This document shows positions 49,154-61,500 of a stretch of 64,000 nt of DNA, in pieces; position 1 is the first letter of the stretch, and each line of letters opens with the position of its first letter. The notes beneath the pieces are model-generated. The model saw only the letters and a list, made by a program, of their open reading frames with translations. It was not told the DNA's origin and ran no database searches. The stretch is from Monosiga brevicollis MX1. Taxonomy: Eukaryota; Opisthokonta; Choanoflagellata; Craspedida; Salpingoecidae. A program made the position numbers and the translations under genes. The DNA lies in assembly GCF_000002865.3 (NCBI RefSeq), contig NW_001865039.1, positions 657,488 to 721,487 on the forward strand. The letters run 5' to 3'.

Positions 49154-51265
49154 ATGGCTGACATGGAAGACGTGGAAGCGCGTCGGCTGGCCATGATGGC
49201 CAAGCTTGATGCACGCCACACAGCCCGCGCTGAGCAAATTCAAGCTGATAAGGAAGTACGTGCCTCAGCCTCGCCTGGTCCTTGAAGCAGTCCGAACTGC
49301 GCCGTGACGCTTGACTTGCCGTTTTCTTGCGCCAGTTTGCCGAACAGCAGGCCAATCCAGAGGAGAGCGTGACCGACTTTGAAAAGGATTTCCGCGCCCA
49401 ACTACAAGGTAACACTCGCACAAATACCAAACTTTGCGGTTTGCTCTTGGTTCAAGACTGTAGGAGGTCATTGGCTTGGACGAGGCAGCCCGACGTGTTC
49501 AATGTGCCTTTGCCGCAAGCCTCATCATGCGTGCGCCGCCCTGGTGCTACTCCAAAACAGGGCTTGCCGCGAGTCGAGATGCCCTGACGGCTGAGATGGG
49601 TAAATTGAAGCTGACAGCTCGCTTCGACGAATTGACGGTTCAGTTTGCTGCTTTGCGCAAGTCCCTCAACGATGCGGCCCACTTTCTGCCTGCTTATGAT
49701 CTCCGTCGCTGTCAACTGGTATGGTCCACTTGCAGCGCTAACTTTGTCTCGATCGTACGAACCACCAGCGCTTCTCTCGCTTCTTATACTTGCTGTCCAA
49801 CCCGAACCCCGGTCAATTGCTTTGCTCAGAGCATCAATGAGTTTGATGAGAGCCTACAGCAACGCCGAGCTGAACTCATCCCGAAAAAAAGATTTGCCTT
49901 CAAGGTTTGTTGCGAGTGTTTCATGGTGTCACAGTCTTCAAGTAGCGTCTGCTTTTCTTGTAACAAAACGAATGAATGAATGAATCAACCCCTAGGGCAA
50001 GAAGAGCCGCGCCGTCCCCTCCACTGAGGCAGATGTCTCATCATCTGCCTCGGCAGAGCCGCTGTCGTCTGCAAAGGCGGACGCTGCTGCACCCGTGGCT
50101 GCTTCGCCCAATAGCCGCATCTTTGCGGACCAGACAGACCAGACGATTGAACTCGGGGTGAGTGCCTAATGTGTAAAAAGGAATGCCTTTTTTGCGCTTG
50201 GTTTTTCATCTGCTCATTGCTAGGCGACAATGAGCTTGCTCGTAATATACCCCTCGCGGTCGGTACAACCACCAGCTCGGCTCATTTTATCGAACGTGTT
50301 TCGTGCACACTGACTTAGAGCGAGTTGAATGGCAAGGACGTGTCTTTACACAACCTTAAAAACTGCACCGGTGCGCATATGATGCTGTGCGGGACTTTGT
50401 TGTTGGCCTTTTCGTTTACCATTCTAACTTGCTATGCCCGTGGCCACCATGCCCATGCGCAGTCATTATTAAAGCCGCCTTGGGTAGTGGCCATGTGAGT
50501 CGGCTTGACAACTGCAAGATTCTCTCCGGGCCCGTCTCACGGTGAGGTGATGATCTATGATCCGAGCCATGTGTGCTCGCATTCAAAAACTGTCATGTGC
50601 CTTTGACCTGTTGTGCCATTCCTCCTTTTAGCTCCTGGTTAATCGATGGCTGCGTCAATACGACATTCGTTGCGGCTTGCCAACAGGCAAGACAACGAGC
50701 AGTGGCTCGCTCGCTCTCTCTCTCTGTGCGATGCAAACAAGCCACACTCCTCACTCCCCTGACTGTTTGCGCAGATGCGTATTCATAATGCGTATGATAC
50801 AGCCTTTTACATTCACGTATCGAGCCGGGCAATTATCGAGGATTGTGATCGTGTAGGTTCTTCTACTTGGGTCACTTCAGTCACTTCCTCAACGCTTTGC
50901 CTCCCTTGCCTGCCTGCGCCGCATGTTCGAGGTTTGCGTCCTGAATCTGAGTCTTTTCTGTTTCTCACGTGTGTTTCAGTTGGGCTTTGCTCCCTACAAC
51001 TGGACCTATGAGCGGCTGGACGAGGACTTTGAGGTGGGTCGATGATGACTGCAGCTGATTGGCTCGATTTCAAGTTGCGGTCGATCGATTCAGATGCACA
51101 AACCACTTTGGACAAGAAGCCGATAAAGCTCACGGTCGATTCATGTCACAGGCCTCGGGTCTGCCCCGAGACACAAATAATTGGGACAAGGTCAACGATT
51201 TCAAGTGGTTGGATGCCACCCAGCCTTCGCCCCATTGGCACTGCATCCCAACTGAAAACCGGTAG
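49154..51265 (+). CDS. TBCC: Tubulin-folding cofactor C
   Basis: Exon 1 (49154-49255) begins MADMEDVEARRLAMMAKLDAR. The N-terminal half is helical (FAEQQANPEESVTDFEKDF, FDELTVQFAALRKSLNDAAHFLPAYDL), as in the TBCC spectrin-like domain. The C-terminal half is a C-CAP/CARP beta-helix: SELNGKDVSLHNLKNCT, DNCKILSGPVS, WLIDGCVNTTFVAACQQ, MRIHNAYDTAFYIHVSSRAIIEDCDR, LGFAPYNWTYERLDEDFE, TNNWDKVNDFKWL, then stop at 51263-51265. The arginine in QQMRIH corresponds to the arginine finger by which TBCC stimulates GTP hydrolysis on beta-tubulin. It should work in the cytosol in alpha/beta-tubulin heterodimer assembly. The third exon junction was not fully resolved. Confidence 0.88.
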
Positions 51266-51525
51266 GCTGCGTGTGGGCCCGGGCTGCGTGTGGGCCCGGG
51301 CTACGTACCCGTGGGCGACCAGTTGAACGTGGCGGGTTTGAAGCAGCTCCTATTAAAAACCATGTTTGTCTTTTGTTTTGTTCACTTCTCTTTTGGTCCT
51401 TCATTGGGGTCACAACTGGCAGGCAAACTTTTTCGTGAGCGGCGAGTCGCGGCTCGCCGGGTAATGCTCTGCCGCGCCAGTGTCCCAGCAATACATGTCA
51501 GCAAGCAAACTTTGCCCGCGTTGCG

Positions 51526-53781
51526 ATGGACCACTCAGACAAGAGCTCGCGCCACGGCCAGGGCAGCCAAAACTATGGGTTGTCACAGGCGGCATCGAGC
51601 ATCAGCACGGTCCGGAACGCTGGACCCCCCAACTCCAATAACACCATTCGGGCAGAGCTCGCAAGCATGGTTGTGCAGTCACCCACCTGCGCCAAAACCG
51701 CGCATGATCAAGCGGTGGCTCGATGGATTGCGCTCAATCAGCCGCGCATGGTGCAACAAGTAGGCACCTATACCAGTCAAATCGATTATTGATGTCACAT
51801 TCCGCTCGAATGAGGCTGTCGCCAGAACCAGTTGCGAACCGCCACAAAGCCGCACCACCATCACACACACAACACAGAGCAGGCCACGCATCACGCACTG
51901 CTTGCAGCCAAGGACACAGTGCCAATGATGCGACACTCAAGGCAGTCCTTCGGGTCTTTTGAACCCGCGGCCGGCCTTGACTCGGCTGCCGCCATTGTGC
52001 CCGCCTCTTGCCCTGTCATTTCACCCATCAAATTCAAAAAAATTGGCCAATGGTGTCTTTCAATTATCATGTGCTCTCAATGAATTTTAGTTTGAAATTT
52101 TTATATTTTTCAATTTTTAACGTTAGACACGGGCAGTGTGGCGTCTGTGTGACGGTGGCAGTGGCGGCTGGAACCGTGGACCATTATGGTATGTGGATGC
52201 ACAGTCCTACACAAGAGGGTAGGAGGTGAAGGCTCGGTAAAAATTCTTGATTGTGGGCTGACTGCTGGCACTTGGGCCAGTCATCTGCTCACCTATCCAT
52301 CGTTTTGTGAGCGCAGGACACAAGCGCTGATGAGCTCGTGGAGGCGGTTCGTGCCGTCTCTAGCTTGCGCGATGCCCCTTCAAGCTCCGCCATTGAAGCA
52401 GCACCGACACCTTCCGCCCCCCACATACACAGCCACTTTCCCATCGCATCGATTGTCAGTCCCGCGCCCGAGCCATATCGTCTGCTCGCTTCGGCGCATC
52501 TCATTTCAGCTCATGAGGAGCCAACCTTGCACGCGCTACGGCTTCTACCGCACCAGGAACGGCCAGTAATTTTTATTGTAGTAGACACGAACGTATTTTT
52601 ATCCCGGCTAGCTCTCTTGCAAGGCATCTTGGCTACGGCAAACGTGGGTGTTTTCCAGGTTCGATAATGACGCTTACTTGGCTGTGTCGGCTTCAGACTG
52701 GGCATCAATTTCATCACGCATGTCTTTCCTGGGCCTGTGCTTGCAGGTTGTTTTGCTAGTGCCCTACGTTGTGCTCGATGAGCTCGATCGGCTCAAAGAG
52801 TCTCATTTGCAAAGTCATGACACTGGAAGCGCTTCTCGCGCCAGTGTGCTGGATATTTCCACTTCAGCACGAGCTGCCATGCGGTCCGTCGCTCTGACCG
52901 GCCTCGTGTGCCCCCTTTGATCCGACTCGCTGTATTAACCCTCCCTTGTCAACGACCGCCAATTGCAACAGATGGCTGCAATCTGAACTTGCACGTGGGA
53001 CCGGGCATATTATCGGTTTGTCCCCACCCAGTCCCTGTGCCTCTGTGCCTCGCCAGGGGTTATGCGTCTCGGCATCACTGTATGGCTATACCTGCACAGC
53101 CAGCTCGACCTGAGTTAAGCTGATGATGGCCAACCATTCTTGCCATTCTTGGCGACTCGCTACACACACATAGGACAATCACTTCAGCATGCGCGGTCCC
53201 GTCACCCGCTGTTGGACCCCCGCACCAATGACGAGCGCATCATGGTGGCTTGCTTGCAGCTTCATCATGGCCTTGTCACAGGTGACTTCATCCCTGTCAC
53301 TCAGACTTGGACTGACGATTGTGCTCTGCTATTTCGTGTAGCCCTGCTCTCAGCAGACCGAGCGTTATGCGTTAAGATGATGGCCAACGGTGTGGGTACC
53401 CTGGACCCGGGGACGATGCCAGCAACCTGCGATGCTTGCCACGCACTCTTTGCGGTGCTTCCACCCCCGCTGCAGCTTGCAACGTCATCGTCTACAGACA
53501 CACAAAAGCACCCCCTTCGTACCCCGACCACTGAACCTGCCTTTGAGGACCCAGAAGCCCGGCTCCTGCGAATGCAGGACCAGTCCAGCATGCATAGTTC
53601 CATGCGCGCGGCGCCAAGTGCAACGCCTGCTCGCCGAAAGTTGTGCTTGTGTTCCAAGCTTCCCGAGCTACACTATGAACATGGTGAGGACGAGGTGCCA
53701 GAGCCGGTTGGTCCTCCCTCAGACCCACATGACCACCATTCACACGATGGAATGGTTGTTGACCTCGACATTACTGAGTAG
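51526..53781 (+). CDS. SWT1: SWT1-type PIN-domain endoribonuclease
   Basis: The PIN-domain exons are resolved: 52317-52658, 52747-52883, 52972-53015 and 53174-53781, with phases closing. They encode IFIVVDTNVFLSRLALLQG (first catalytic Asp), VVLLVPYVVLDELDRLK (second acidic pair), RWLQSELARGTGHIIGQS, RTNDERIMVACLQLHHG and LLSADRALCVKM. This order matches the PIN domain of SWT1, a nuclear endonuclease that cuts aberrant mRNPs. The C-terminal tail is acidic and His-rich. The N-terminus is uncertain: a Ser-rich frame beginning at the ATG at 51526 could be exon 1, but its phase to the PIN exons was not closed. An AATAAA lies 90 bases after the stop. Confidence 0.75.
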
Positions 53782-54199
53782 TTGCTCGAGGCGCGATAGA
53801 TGATAGCCCTGCTGTACTGGCAACCAGCCACGCTATATTTCTGACTTGTGCTCAGCTGAGCTGGCACAAGCAATAAATGCCATGGCAAGCCCTCAGAAGG
53901 CAGTGATGGACCAACAAAACACAAATTCATCAACTCGTAGTTTAAAACATCAATAACGCATCCATGTCTTGAACCATCTTAAAGATGACGCGGCACGAAT
54001 GCTCATATACTTTGGCCCACATGCAGATATGGCGCCTTCATCGAGTGCAGAGGTTCATAGCGTCAATCTATCCTCCAAACTAGCAGTCTTCGACCGTCAA
54101 TTCAACGTCGGGCACAGGAGCAAACCAAAAAAAAAAAACCCCCCCTTCAGATCCGCCTTCAGATCCGCCATTACTGAGATGGGCGCTTCAAAAGGCGCC
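53782..54199. other. Convergent intergenic region
   Basis: This lies between the SWT1-like stop and the USP39 stop. It contains a polyadenylation hexamer for the plus strand, a 12-base A run followed by a C run at about 54127-54146, and a twice-repeated CCTTCAGATCCG. A perfect inverted repeat GGGCGC/GCGCCC spans 54181-54200 at the USP39 stop. No gene is seen. Confidence 0.6.
53872..53877 (+). terminator. Polyadenylation signal AATAAA
   Basis: A canonical hexamer 90 bases downstream of the SWT1-like stop codon at 53779-53781, in the right orientation. Confidence 0.6.
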
Positions 54200-57100
54200 C
54201 TAGGCATCTGCAGATGAATCCATGCTCTCCGATTTGGCCGGGGTTGTAGTTTGTCGCTCCCAGACCTGTTGAAGACAACGGTAGCGCAGACCAAGAACGG
54301 CCGGATGAGTGGCCGCGAGCACATGGCCCATCTGCCGGCTGTACGCTCTAGTTGAAGACACATACTTGAATGTACGACTCGGACAACGTGATCATTTCCG
54401 GCAACACATCGGCAACGTGCAAATCCTGCACCTCAAACCACTTCTTACAGCCCTGTAGACAAGATGCGACGCTAAGCACCAGGACAAAGTATCCGAGGAC
54501 GCCTCAACCCATGCAAGAATCGCAGTTCTATTCCATACCTTGTGATACAAATGTGCGCGATAGGTGCCCTTGCCAGCACCAGGCAACCCGTCATGGACAA
54601 TGTTGCACAGAAGATCATACTTGTAAGTCTTGGAGCTGTCCCGAAACTCCTCGGCAACCAGGCCAGCAAAATCAATGTCCCTGAAGAGCGTCACAGGACG
54701 GTCGCGATAAGCCCGCAATTGACACATTAAGTTGTCAGGCCGCATCGTTTTAGATAGACAACAGAGCCAACATGAGCAAAACGACTACGAACTTGACGGG
54801 AAAGTTGACGATGGTCGGATTCTTCTCCACAAAAAAGGCATTTTTCGTGAAGCGCTTGACGTGCAAAATCAGATACTGCGGCATATCAAGCAGGCGAAAG
54901 GACTTGACAATGGTATCTTTGTACGTCTTGTACTCGCTTGAAGTGGAACCATCAAACTTGGAGAGCAGCTCAAAGAGCGGCACCTAGGCCCGCAGCGAGC
55001 ATCAGCAGGATATGACCAAAGCGGTGCACGGATCGCGCGGTGGCCAAACCACACCACAGCCTGATTTTTGTGCTTGGCAGCGGACTGTGGTGTACCTTAC
55101 CTGAGGGATGATGTTCTGGCGCGTCTCGTCTTGGTACAGCGGTGGTGGCGGAAGGTCAAGACCCAAGAACAAGAATTTTTGCTCCGACACCTTGTCTGTC
55201 CACAAGGACGTGGGGCGGGTGAGAAGTAACGCCCGGGAATCAAGAGTTGTCAATGTGCCGACTTTGCATTCTTGCATCGCTTCCTGACATCTGGGTTCAA
55301 GCAAGAACTGCCAGCGGGCTGACCTTGATACTCTTCGCTGTTCGGATCGATGCGCAAGCCGCTCACTTCCTGGACATCAGGAGGAGGTGGCAGCTTCCGA
55401 GATGTAACCCGCATGCGCCCTTGAAACGTGTCGGCCACAATGTTGGACCCGCGCTTGCTCAGCTTGCGCTGCAAGGTGTTCAGCAACCATGACAGCAAGT
55501 CCACTGGATCGGCTTGCTCAGTCAGACGAAATTGACGCTTGGAACCATTGTTGACCGCCTGCAAGAACTCGTGTGGCGAGACGTGACTCTTAAAAGCACG
55601 GGGGTTGTTGATCTTGCGAATCAGCTCCGTCACTACCGCATGACAACAGCGTCGGCACAGTCGACGCATCATGATCAGCACTGAAGGAGACTTTGGCGAG
55701 AGCGAGAGCCAAAAGGAACCTACTTGAAACAATCAATGGATCAGTCATGCGACGCGTGGCCTCGGGGTCCAGGAAAAAGTTGCGCAGCGAAGGTACGCGG
55801 TTCAGCGTCTGCAAGGTGCCGTGCCATGCATTCAACCCAGCACGTAAGATCAAGCAGGTACAAAAGCAGAAGACCCTTGACAGTACCCACCTGCACAACG
55901 ACGTTGACGTAGTCATTGGCCTTGATGTTGTTCAAACCAACAATGCCTGCCATACGCGGGTGCCAATATGAGCGTTTAGACAGCTGCAGGGGTGGCATCG
56001 TTTCACCGTCGTTTCAAAAAAAAAAAAAAAAAAACATGAGGCCTTACCCGGCAGGTAGGTTGTGCCATCGAGAGCACGCGAGTATCGGCTGGAATGATCC
56101 AATGCGTGCATCATCGCTTTTGAGAAGGTTGGCTTGAGCACAAACTACCCCCACAACCCCAGGCACAGTCGAGCCGAATGCATGAGCACGCTTGGCCAAA
56201 ATATGGTAAATGGCCCGGAGGTAAGGTACAGGCTTCTTGGGCACGGTCAGGTGCAAAGGGCTGTGCTAACCTGAATGTCGGACAGCGAGTTGTCGATGAC
56301 TTCATAGTTGTCGGGTAAGCAGTAAAACTAACAAAAACAAAACGTTTCGTTCCAGAAGAGGTAAGTACACACACGCACACAGAGAGAGACTATGACGATG
56401 AAGAGTTTGCGCTTCACAAAACCCACGGCGGGCACCACAGCGATGAAACCTACGCGCAGGGTGTGAAGGTTCAAAAACACGTGGTGGCTAGCTTCGAGGC
56501 TGTGCATGTAGGCATTGGTCCCTTTGCCTCGGCCCTGATAGTACTTGCCGCAAACAAGGCAGGCATAAACGTTCTGGTTGCTCAAGTTGACGGAGCAGAG
56601 CTTTTCGAAATCAAAGTCCAAGCGCGCACTACTCGGACACAACCCATCACACACGCGCACGCAAGAACGCCGACGCCACATGATATTGACAAAGGCACCA
56701 TGGGTCCACATCGCAACGAAATGAGGTGAGCAAGCAAAGCCCGGGTCAGAGCGGGTCAGCGGCGACGACGGGGTGGAGATAGTGAGCTTAAAAAAACGAA
56801 AAAGAAAATAGGCTCGGCCTGCAGTGTTGACTGTGCTCACCGGCTGATGGTATCGAGGTAAGGACAGTTACGCGAGCGCTCAAGTTGAGCCTCACGCTCG
56901 TAGCGTCGGAAGGCCTCCTCTTCCTCATCCTCATCGTCAGCGCCGGTTGCCTGATGACCCTGCACAGAACCGTCCGTGGGCTCGGCCTTGGCCGTTTGCT
57001 TGGGAGCAATGCTGGCCTCCGTTGGCTCTTGCTTGACGGAAGTCTCATTCGGCTCCTGCTTGACCCGTTTGGTTGCAGGGCCAGCGGTCTCGGACTCTGC

Positions 57101-57367
57101 TGCAGTATCAGACTCCTGCGCCTCGCGTTTCGGCACCGCCTCCTCACTCGTTGTCGACGCAACGGGCTGATTCTCTTGAGCCTCCTCCTTTACGGTCGCA
57201 GTGGCCGCCGTGGTTGCCGCAACTGCCGCGGGAGGCGGGCTGGAGGCGGACTCTTGGAGCGCAGTTGACAAACGCTCTACCAGCTCTGCCTTGCGCCCGC
57301 TGGTAGGCAGGCCTCGCTCGGCGAGCTCCGCCTTGAGCTCGGTCACTTTCAGCGACGCGGGATCCAT
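54200..57367 (-). CDS. USP39: USP39/Sad1-type splicing factor with N-terminal SAP domain
   Basis: The ATG at 57367 opens a SAP domain (MDPASLKVTELKAELAERG, then GRKAELVERL; about 1-35), followed by a lysine/glutamate-rich linker. Then come NCPYLDTISR, a ubiquitin-protease zinc finger (CSVNLSNQNVYACLVCGKYYQGRGKGTNAYMHS) and a USP fold: YLPGIVGLNNIKANDYVNVVVQ, FLQAVNNGSKRQFRLTEQADPVDLLSWLLN, FLFLGLDLPPPPL, VPLFELLSKFDG, LILHVKRFTKN and YRAHLYHK. The last exon ends TLSESYIQVWER before the stop at 54200. As in human USP39 and yeast Sad1, the catalytic Cys of the USP motif is missing (GLNNIKANDY), so this is a tri-snRNP assembly factor, not a protease. The N-terminal SAP module is not present in the human protein. 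Confidence 0.9.
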
Positions 57368-57617
57368 GCTGATCCAAACCCGAAAGCCACAAATGCCACT
57401 GACATGTGTGTGAAACAACACTTTGATTTGAGTGTGTGTGAACAAAGAAAGATAAAAGAAAAACACCAAGAAGCATGCAACACTTGTAAACGTGCTTGAA
57501 CGATTTACAGTAGCATCTTGACTTGTGGATTTTTTTTTTTCCCCTTTTTTTCAATTGGCAGGCAAGGAATCGATGCAAGTCGTGCTCAGCAGAACGAGCC
57601 TCAAAGATGGGTTTGAG

Positions 57618-58492
57618 CTAACGTACGAGCTCTTGACGAAGCGCTTTGACTGCGGCAGGCAAGGAGATCGCATCAACCTCGCTCAGATCATCGATCAAGA
57701 ACTGCAAACGGCGAAGATATTGGGCGACAGCTGGAGTGCAGCCCTTCTTGGCAGCCCACGGCACAACTCGCTAAAATAAAGATGATGGGCTCAAGTAAGA
57801 TGCAAGGCAACTCGAGAGCAGTGATCAAGGACGCACAACTTACTTGGCCAACTTGTAATGTCAAGGGAACGATGCAACTCTTGCCGTCGCCTTGATCCAG
57901 CTCAACGATGCAGCTCACCGCTTCAATATCCTGCGAGAGCGCATCCCCGCGCCTATTCCACACATCGTCAAAAAACAAGCCATTGGATCTTGCGGCTGAC
58001 AATCTTAAGGCGTCACCTTCACTTGGCTTTGCAGTCATGAAGAGGCACTGTCGAATGAGAGGGGAATACGCACCCAACAATTCGGGCTGCTGGCCAGTCA
58101 GCCGAACGCTCAACCAGCTCATAACCCTCGGGCACGCTAAGCAACAAGCGACAGCCATCGCTAAGGAGGGCCAGACAAGCAGTTGGTGTCACATTAAGGC
58201 ACCAAGCCCAATGAGAGGATGAGGAAGGGAGAAGAACAGCAGCGCTTCAAACCACAAGGCGTTGCCTCTTCCATACATCAGATCGCTTGCTCTCTCAAAC
58301 AAGGTGAAACGTACATGCAGAGCAACTGAGCAAATTGAGACAAGAGCTCTGGCCGCAAATTCAAGAAATGCGCAAGCGCCGACGCCTCGGCCGAAGATAA
58401 ACGAAGATCGCACAGCTATTATGATGTAACACGGAACAGAGAAGAACGCCATCAGTGACAATTACAGCAAAAACGTCGTCAAATCCGTTCAT
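57618..58492 (-). CDS. Small unrecognised gene immediately downstream of MED14
   Basis: The ATG at 58492 opens MNGFDDVFA, followed by a short intron (GTAATT to ATAG). Next is a helical exon LCDLRLSSAEASALAHFL, then LRPELLSQFAQLLC. Further exons carry DGCRLLLSVPEGYELVER, SNGLFFDDVWNRRGDALSQD and IEAVSCIVELDQGDGKSCIVPLTLQ. The final exon carries RVVPWAAKKGCTPAVAQYLRR and IDDLSEVDAISL before the stop at 57618. The total would be about 200-220 residues, soluble and mixed alpha/beta. One central splice phase (near 58000-58050) was not resolved. I do not recognise the family. It starts only 38 bases after the MED14 stop on the same strand. Confidence 0.55.
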
Positions 58493-58516
58493 TGTTGTCT
58501 ATCAAAATATTGTAGG

Positions 58517-58522
58517 TTTATT
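58517..58522 (-). terminator. Polyadenylation signal AATAAA (minus strand) for MED14
   Basis: TTTATT on the plus strand reads AATAAA nine bases after the MED14 stop at 58531. Cleavage 15-25 bases further would fall at or inside the start of the next gene (ATG at 58492). Confidence 0.55.
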
Positions 58523-58530
58523 TCCACTCG

Positions 58531-61500
58531 CTACGCCAAACGATTGGCTGAGAAAAGCAGGCCAGGAAGCCTGATTCTGACCTTTTTCTGACAAAAAGCA
58601 ATAAAAGAAGCCTCGTCCGGACTCAAGCTCTTGATGGTGGCCGTGGCTGCACAAGAATCTTGTGAGTAGCTCCAATCCACCTCCCGACCCACCTCACGGC
58701 CGTGGGTGACCCGATATTTGACAGCTACAAGATTGTGATCAAAAAAAAAAAAAAAAAATTCGATAAGCGCGATGTCAACTTTTGGCAAGAGAATGGGGAC
58801 AGCCGAAAAGCTGCTTCCTTTCTTCTTCCTGTTTGTTTGACAAAGGTATGCAAAGCGAATACGAGTTTACCCATAGGCCCCCACGCACCGAAAGATCCCT
58901 CACGATGGGATTTGAGAACCTCGCAATCAACCTTGCGAAAGCTGGCAAACCGCTCTAGACCCTCAGCAATGCGACAGGCGCCAAAGTGGCAAGCCAGTGG
59001 TGAAACGGCATCCGGGGCCGCCAAAAGGCGCAAGAGCACGTCGGTGTTGACAAAGTACAAGGCCTCCTTGTTCTCATGGCAATCGAGCAGTTCATGAAGC
59101 CGGAGCAACTTGCGCTTAACGGTCTGCACCAAGTCCTCACGGCGCGGACTCTGAAAATGGGTCGGCGAACCAGAAACACTGATGCCCATGACCGGGGACA
59201 CACCCGTCAACTGCGAGTTCAGTTTGACGACTCCTGTCAAATCCCGAATCACGACCATGTTGTCACTTCGAACGGCAACTTCGATACCGTGACGCCCAAG
59301 AAGATTGTCATACAAGCAGAAGCGGGTCGGCGTGACCATGAGGACTTCAAGGCCCGCCTCGATTGTCTGTTGCACAGCAGTCATGACGTTGGCCGTGCGA
59401 TGCAACGCATACATGCACTTTCCGAAGCCACCCGACGTGTTGCAAAACTCCTCCAAGAGCGAAAGCGAGGGCAGTTGGCATGGTGTTTTGTCGGCAAAAC
59501 AAAGCTGTTGCAAGCCTAGAGCTTGCGTTTTTTGATCCAAGCCGAGCTCGCCAGTCAACCACGGCTGAGCACCAACCACTTGTCCATCCTCCAGGTCCAT
59601 GCGAAAGCGCAGCTTGGCCTGCGAGGGCACCATTTCCCCTGACAAAAATGGCAGTTGCTTTTTGGCCATTACCCTGTTGACCTCGGCCAGTAAGCTCAAC
59701 GCGCGCGCCGTCGGCTCGAGCTTGCTGACCACCCTGTGAGAGAGAGCATGGATTGACCACAAGCCGCACGACAGACAATCATGAGATGACTGCCCCGATC
59801 ATCGAGACGAGAACAAAGTTCGCTTGCGCTAATACAGCAGCTTCAAGGGCACTCTCGGCAGGAACATACGCGGCTGCGGGGATGGGAGGACTGCGATAGC
59901 TGTTGCCATTTGTGGCCAGAATTTCAAAGCAGCTGCAATTTAGAACCACAATCAAGAAAGTCAGAAGAGGCGGTGCTAAAGCAGCCATTTGGCAGAGACG
60001 GCGACAGGCCTGGCTGCAGCAATGTACACACCTGGAGCCATCTGCACCGAGTGCGATGGTGCAACATGTCGAGGCGAGGATGGGACCACTGGCAGCCTCA
60101 CGGGGCACATCCTTGATAACAATCACGAGATGACCCGATGGTAGGGTGTGCACCGCAAACTCAACGCTCAAAAGACTCAGCTAAAAACAAAATGGTACAA
60201 ACACGATATGAGGCGAGCAAACAGACGGGCAATGGTGGGCAAAGACTGCGGGGTGGTGGAGAAAGGCAAATCTCAACACCAGGTCCCACTTCAAAAGATG
60301 CACTGCGAACCTGGCGGCAGACAGCTGTCAGCCCAACCAGGGGCTCGAGCACAGCATCCAGTGCTCTCGCGTCGTCGGATAAAGAGCTGGATGGAATGGG
60401 CAAGGCTTCGAGCAAGCTCTGGACATGTGCGAAACCACTATTAAAGGGTTCTTTAGCGACGTGGCTGAAGTGTAAAGCAATGGAAAGGGGGTCGGTGAGA
60501 AGCCATTCTGCCGTAGAGGGTGGCAAAGCTGGAACACTGCCGTCTGCCTTGGTACCGCTGTCCATGTTAACAGACGCGCCAACGCTTGGCGTGGATGGCC
60601 CCATGCGTCGCCCGGCTAGCAACTCTCGTTCCGCCACAGGTTGAGCCAACAACAAATGGCAAGCAAGCTGCAGTGTCTCAAGGTCCAGGGTGGTGCCCAC
60701 GGCGACGTGGGCATGGAAAGGGGCCAGCAAAACTCCCACCACCTTGGCTTTGGCTGGAGGCCAGAATGCTGAGCTGGAGTACGGGGGCGTGGGATAAAAG
60801 TGAAAGCGGCTGTTGTCAGACAGCCGTTGTCGCTCGGCGGTGGCCAGCAGATCGGCATACAGCTCGTTCAGGATGGGCTGCAGGACGGTCTCTGTCTGAC
60901 GCGTGACGTCGTTGAGAGCGCGACGCAGCGGACCGATGTCGACATCGGTGGGCACATGACTCGACGCCCAGGACAATGTCATCGTGCCGTTCCCCAGTGG
61001 TCGGAGACGGATGACAAGGGTGGCCGATTGCGCGTCAGCAAAAGCCAACTCAAGCCAAGGCCCTTGCGCCACGTTGGGCTGAGGCGGCACATCTGAGCAG
61101 AGTGTCACCTTCAGAGGGCGGGCGAGGCGAGAAGCACAGGTCGAAAAGATGGCATTTAAGCGTGTTACTTTCATGCGCCACAATTGAGCCCAGATGGTGG
61201 TGACTAGTTCAAGCGGATCTAGTGAAGCCAACTGGCATGACGTCAAGAACCAGATACCCATGTGAGCGAGGCAGCTGGGGCAAAACAATTGCCACAACAA
61301 GATGACGTGAGGCAGGGGCAAGGCTCGAGCTTACATCGATGTGGGGCTTGATAAGCCGATCAGTTTCCACATCGCGCAAAGCAGGGTGCACTGTCACGGA
61401 GAGGTGTTGATCATCATCAAGCTCTGTGCCGCTAATGAGCACGGACACCTGCTGCTGGGGCTCGTCAAAGCCAGGCCAGAATTCCAGCTTTAAACGTTCG

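Noticed and set aside
54181-54200. GGGCGC inverted repeat as a bacterial-type terminator
   Set aside because: The locus is eukaryotic; the short hairpin at the USP39 stop is probably fortuitous.
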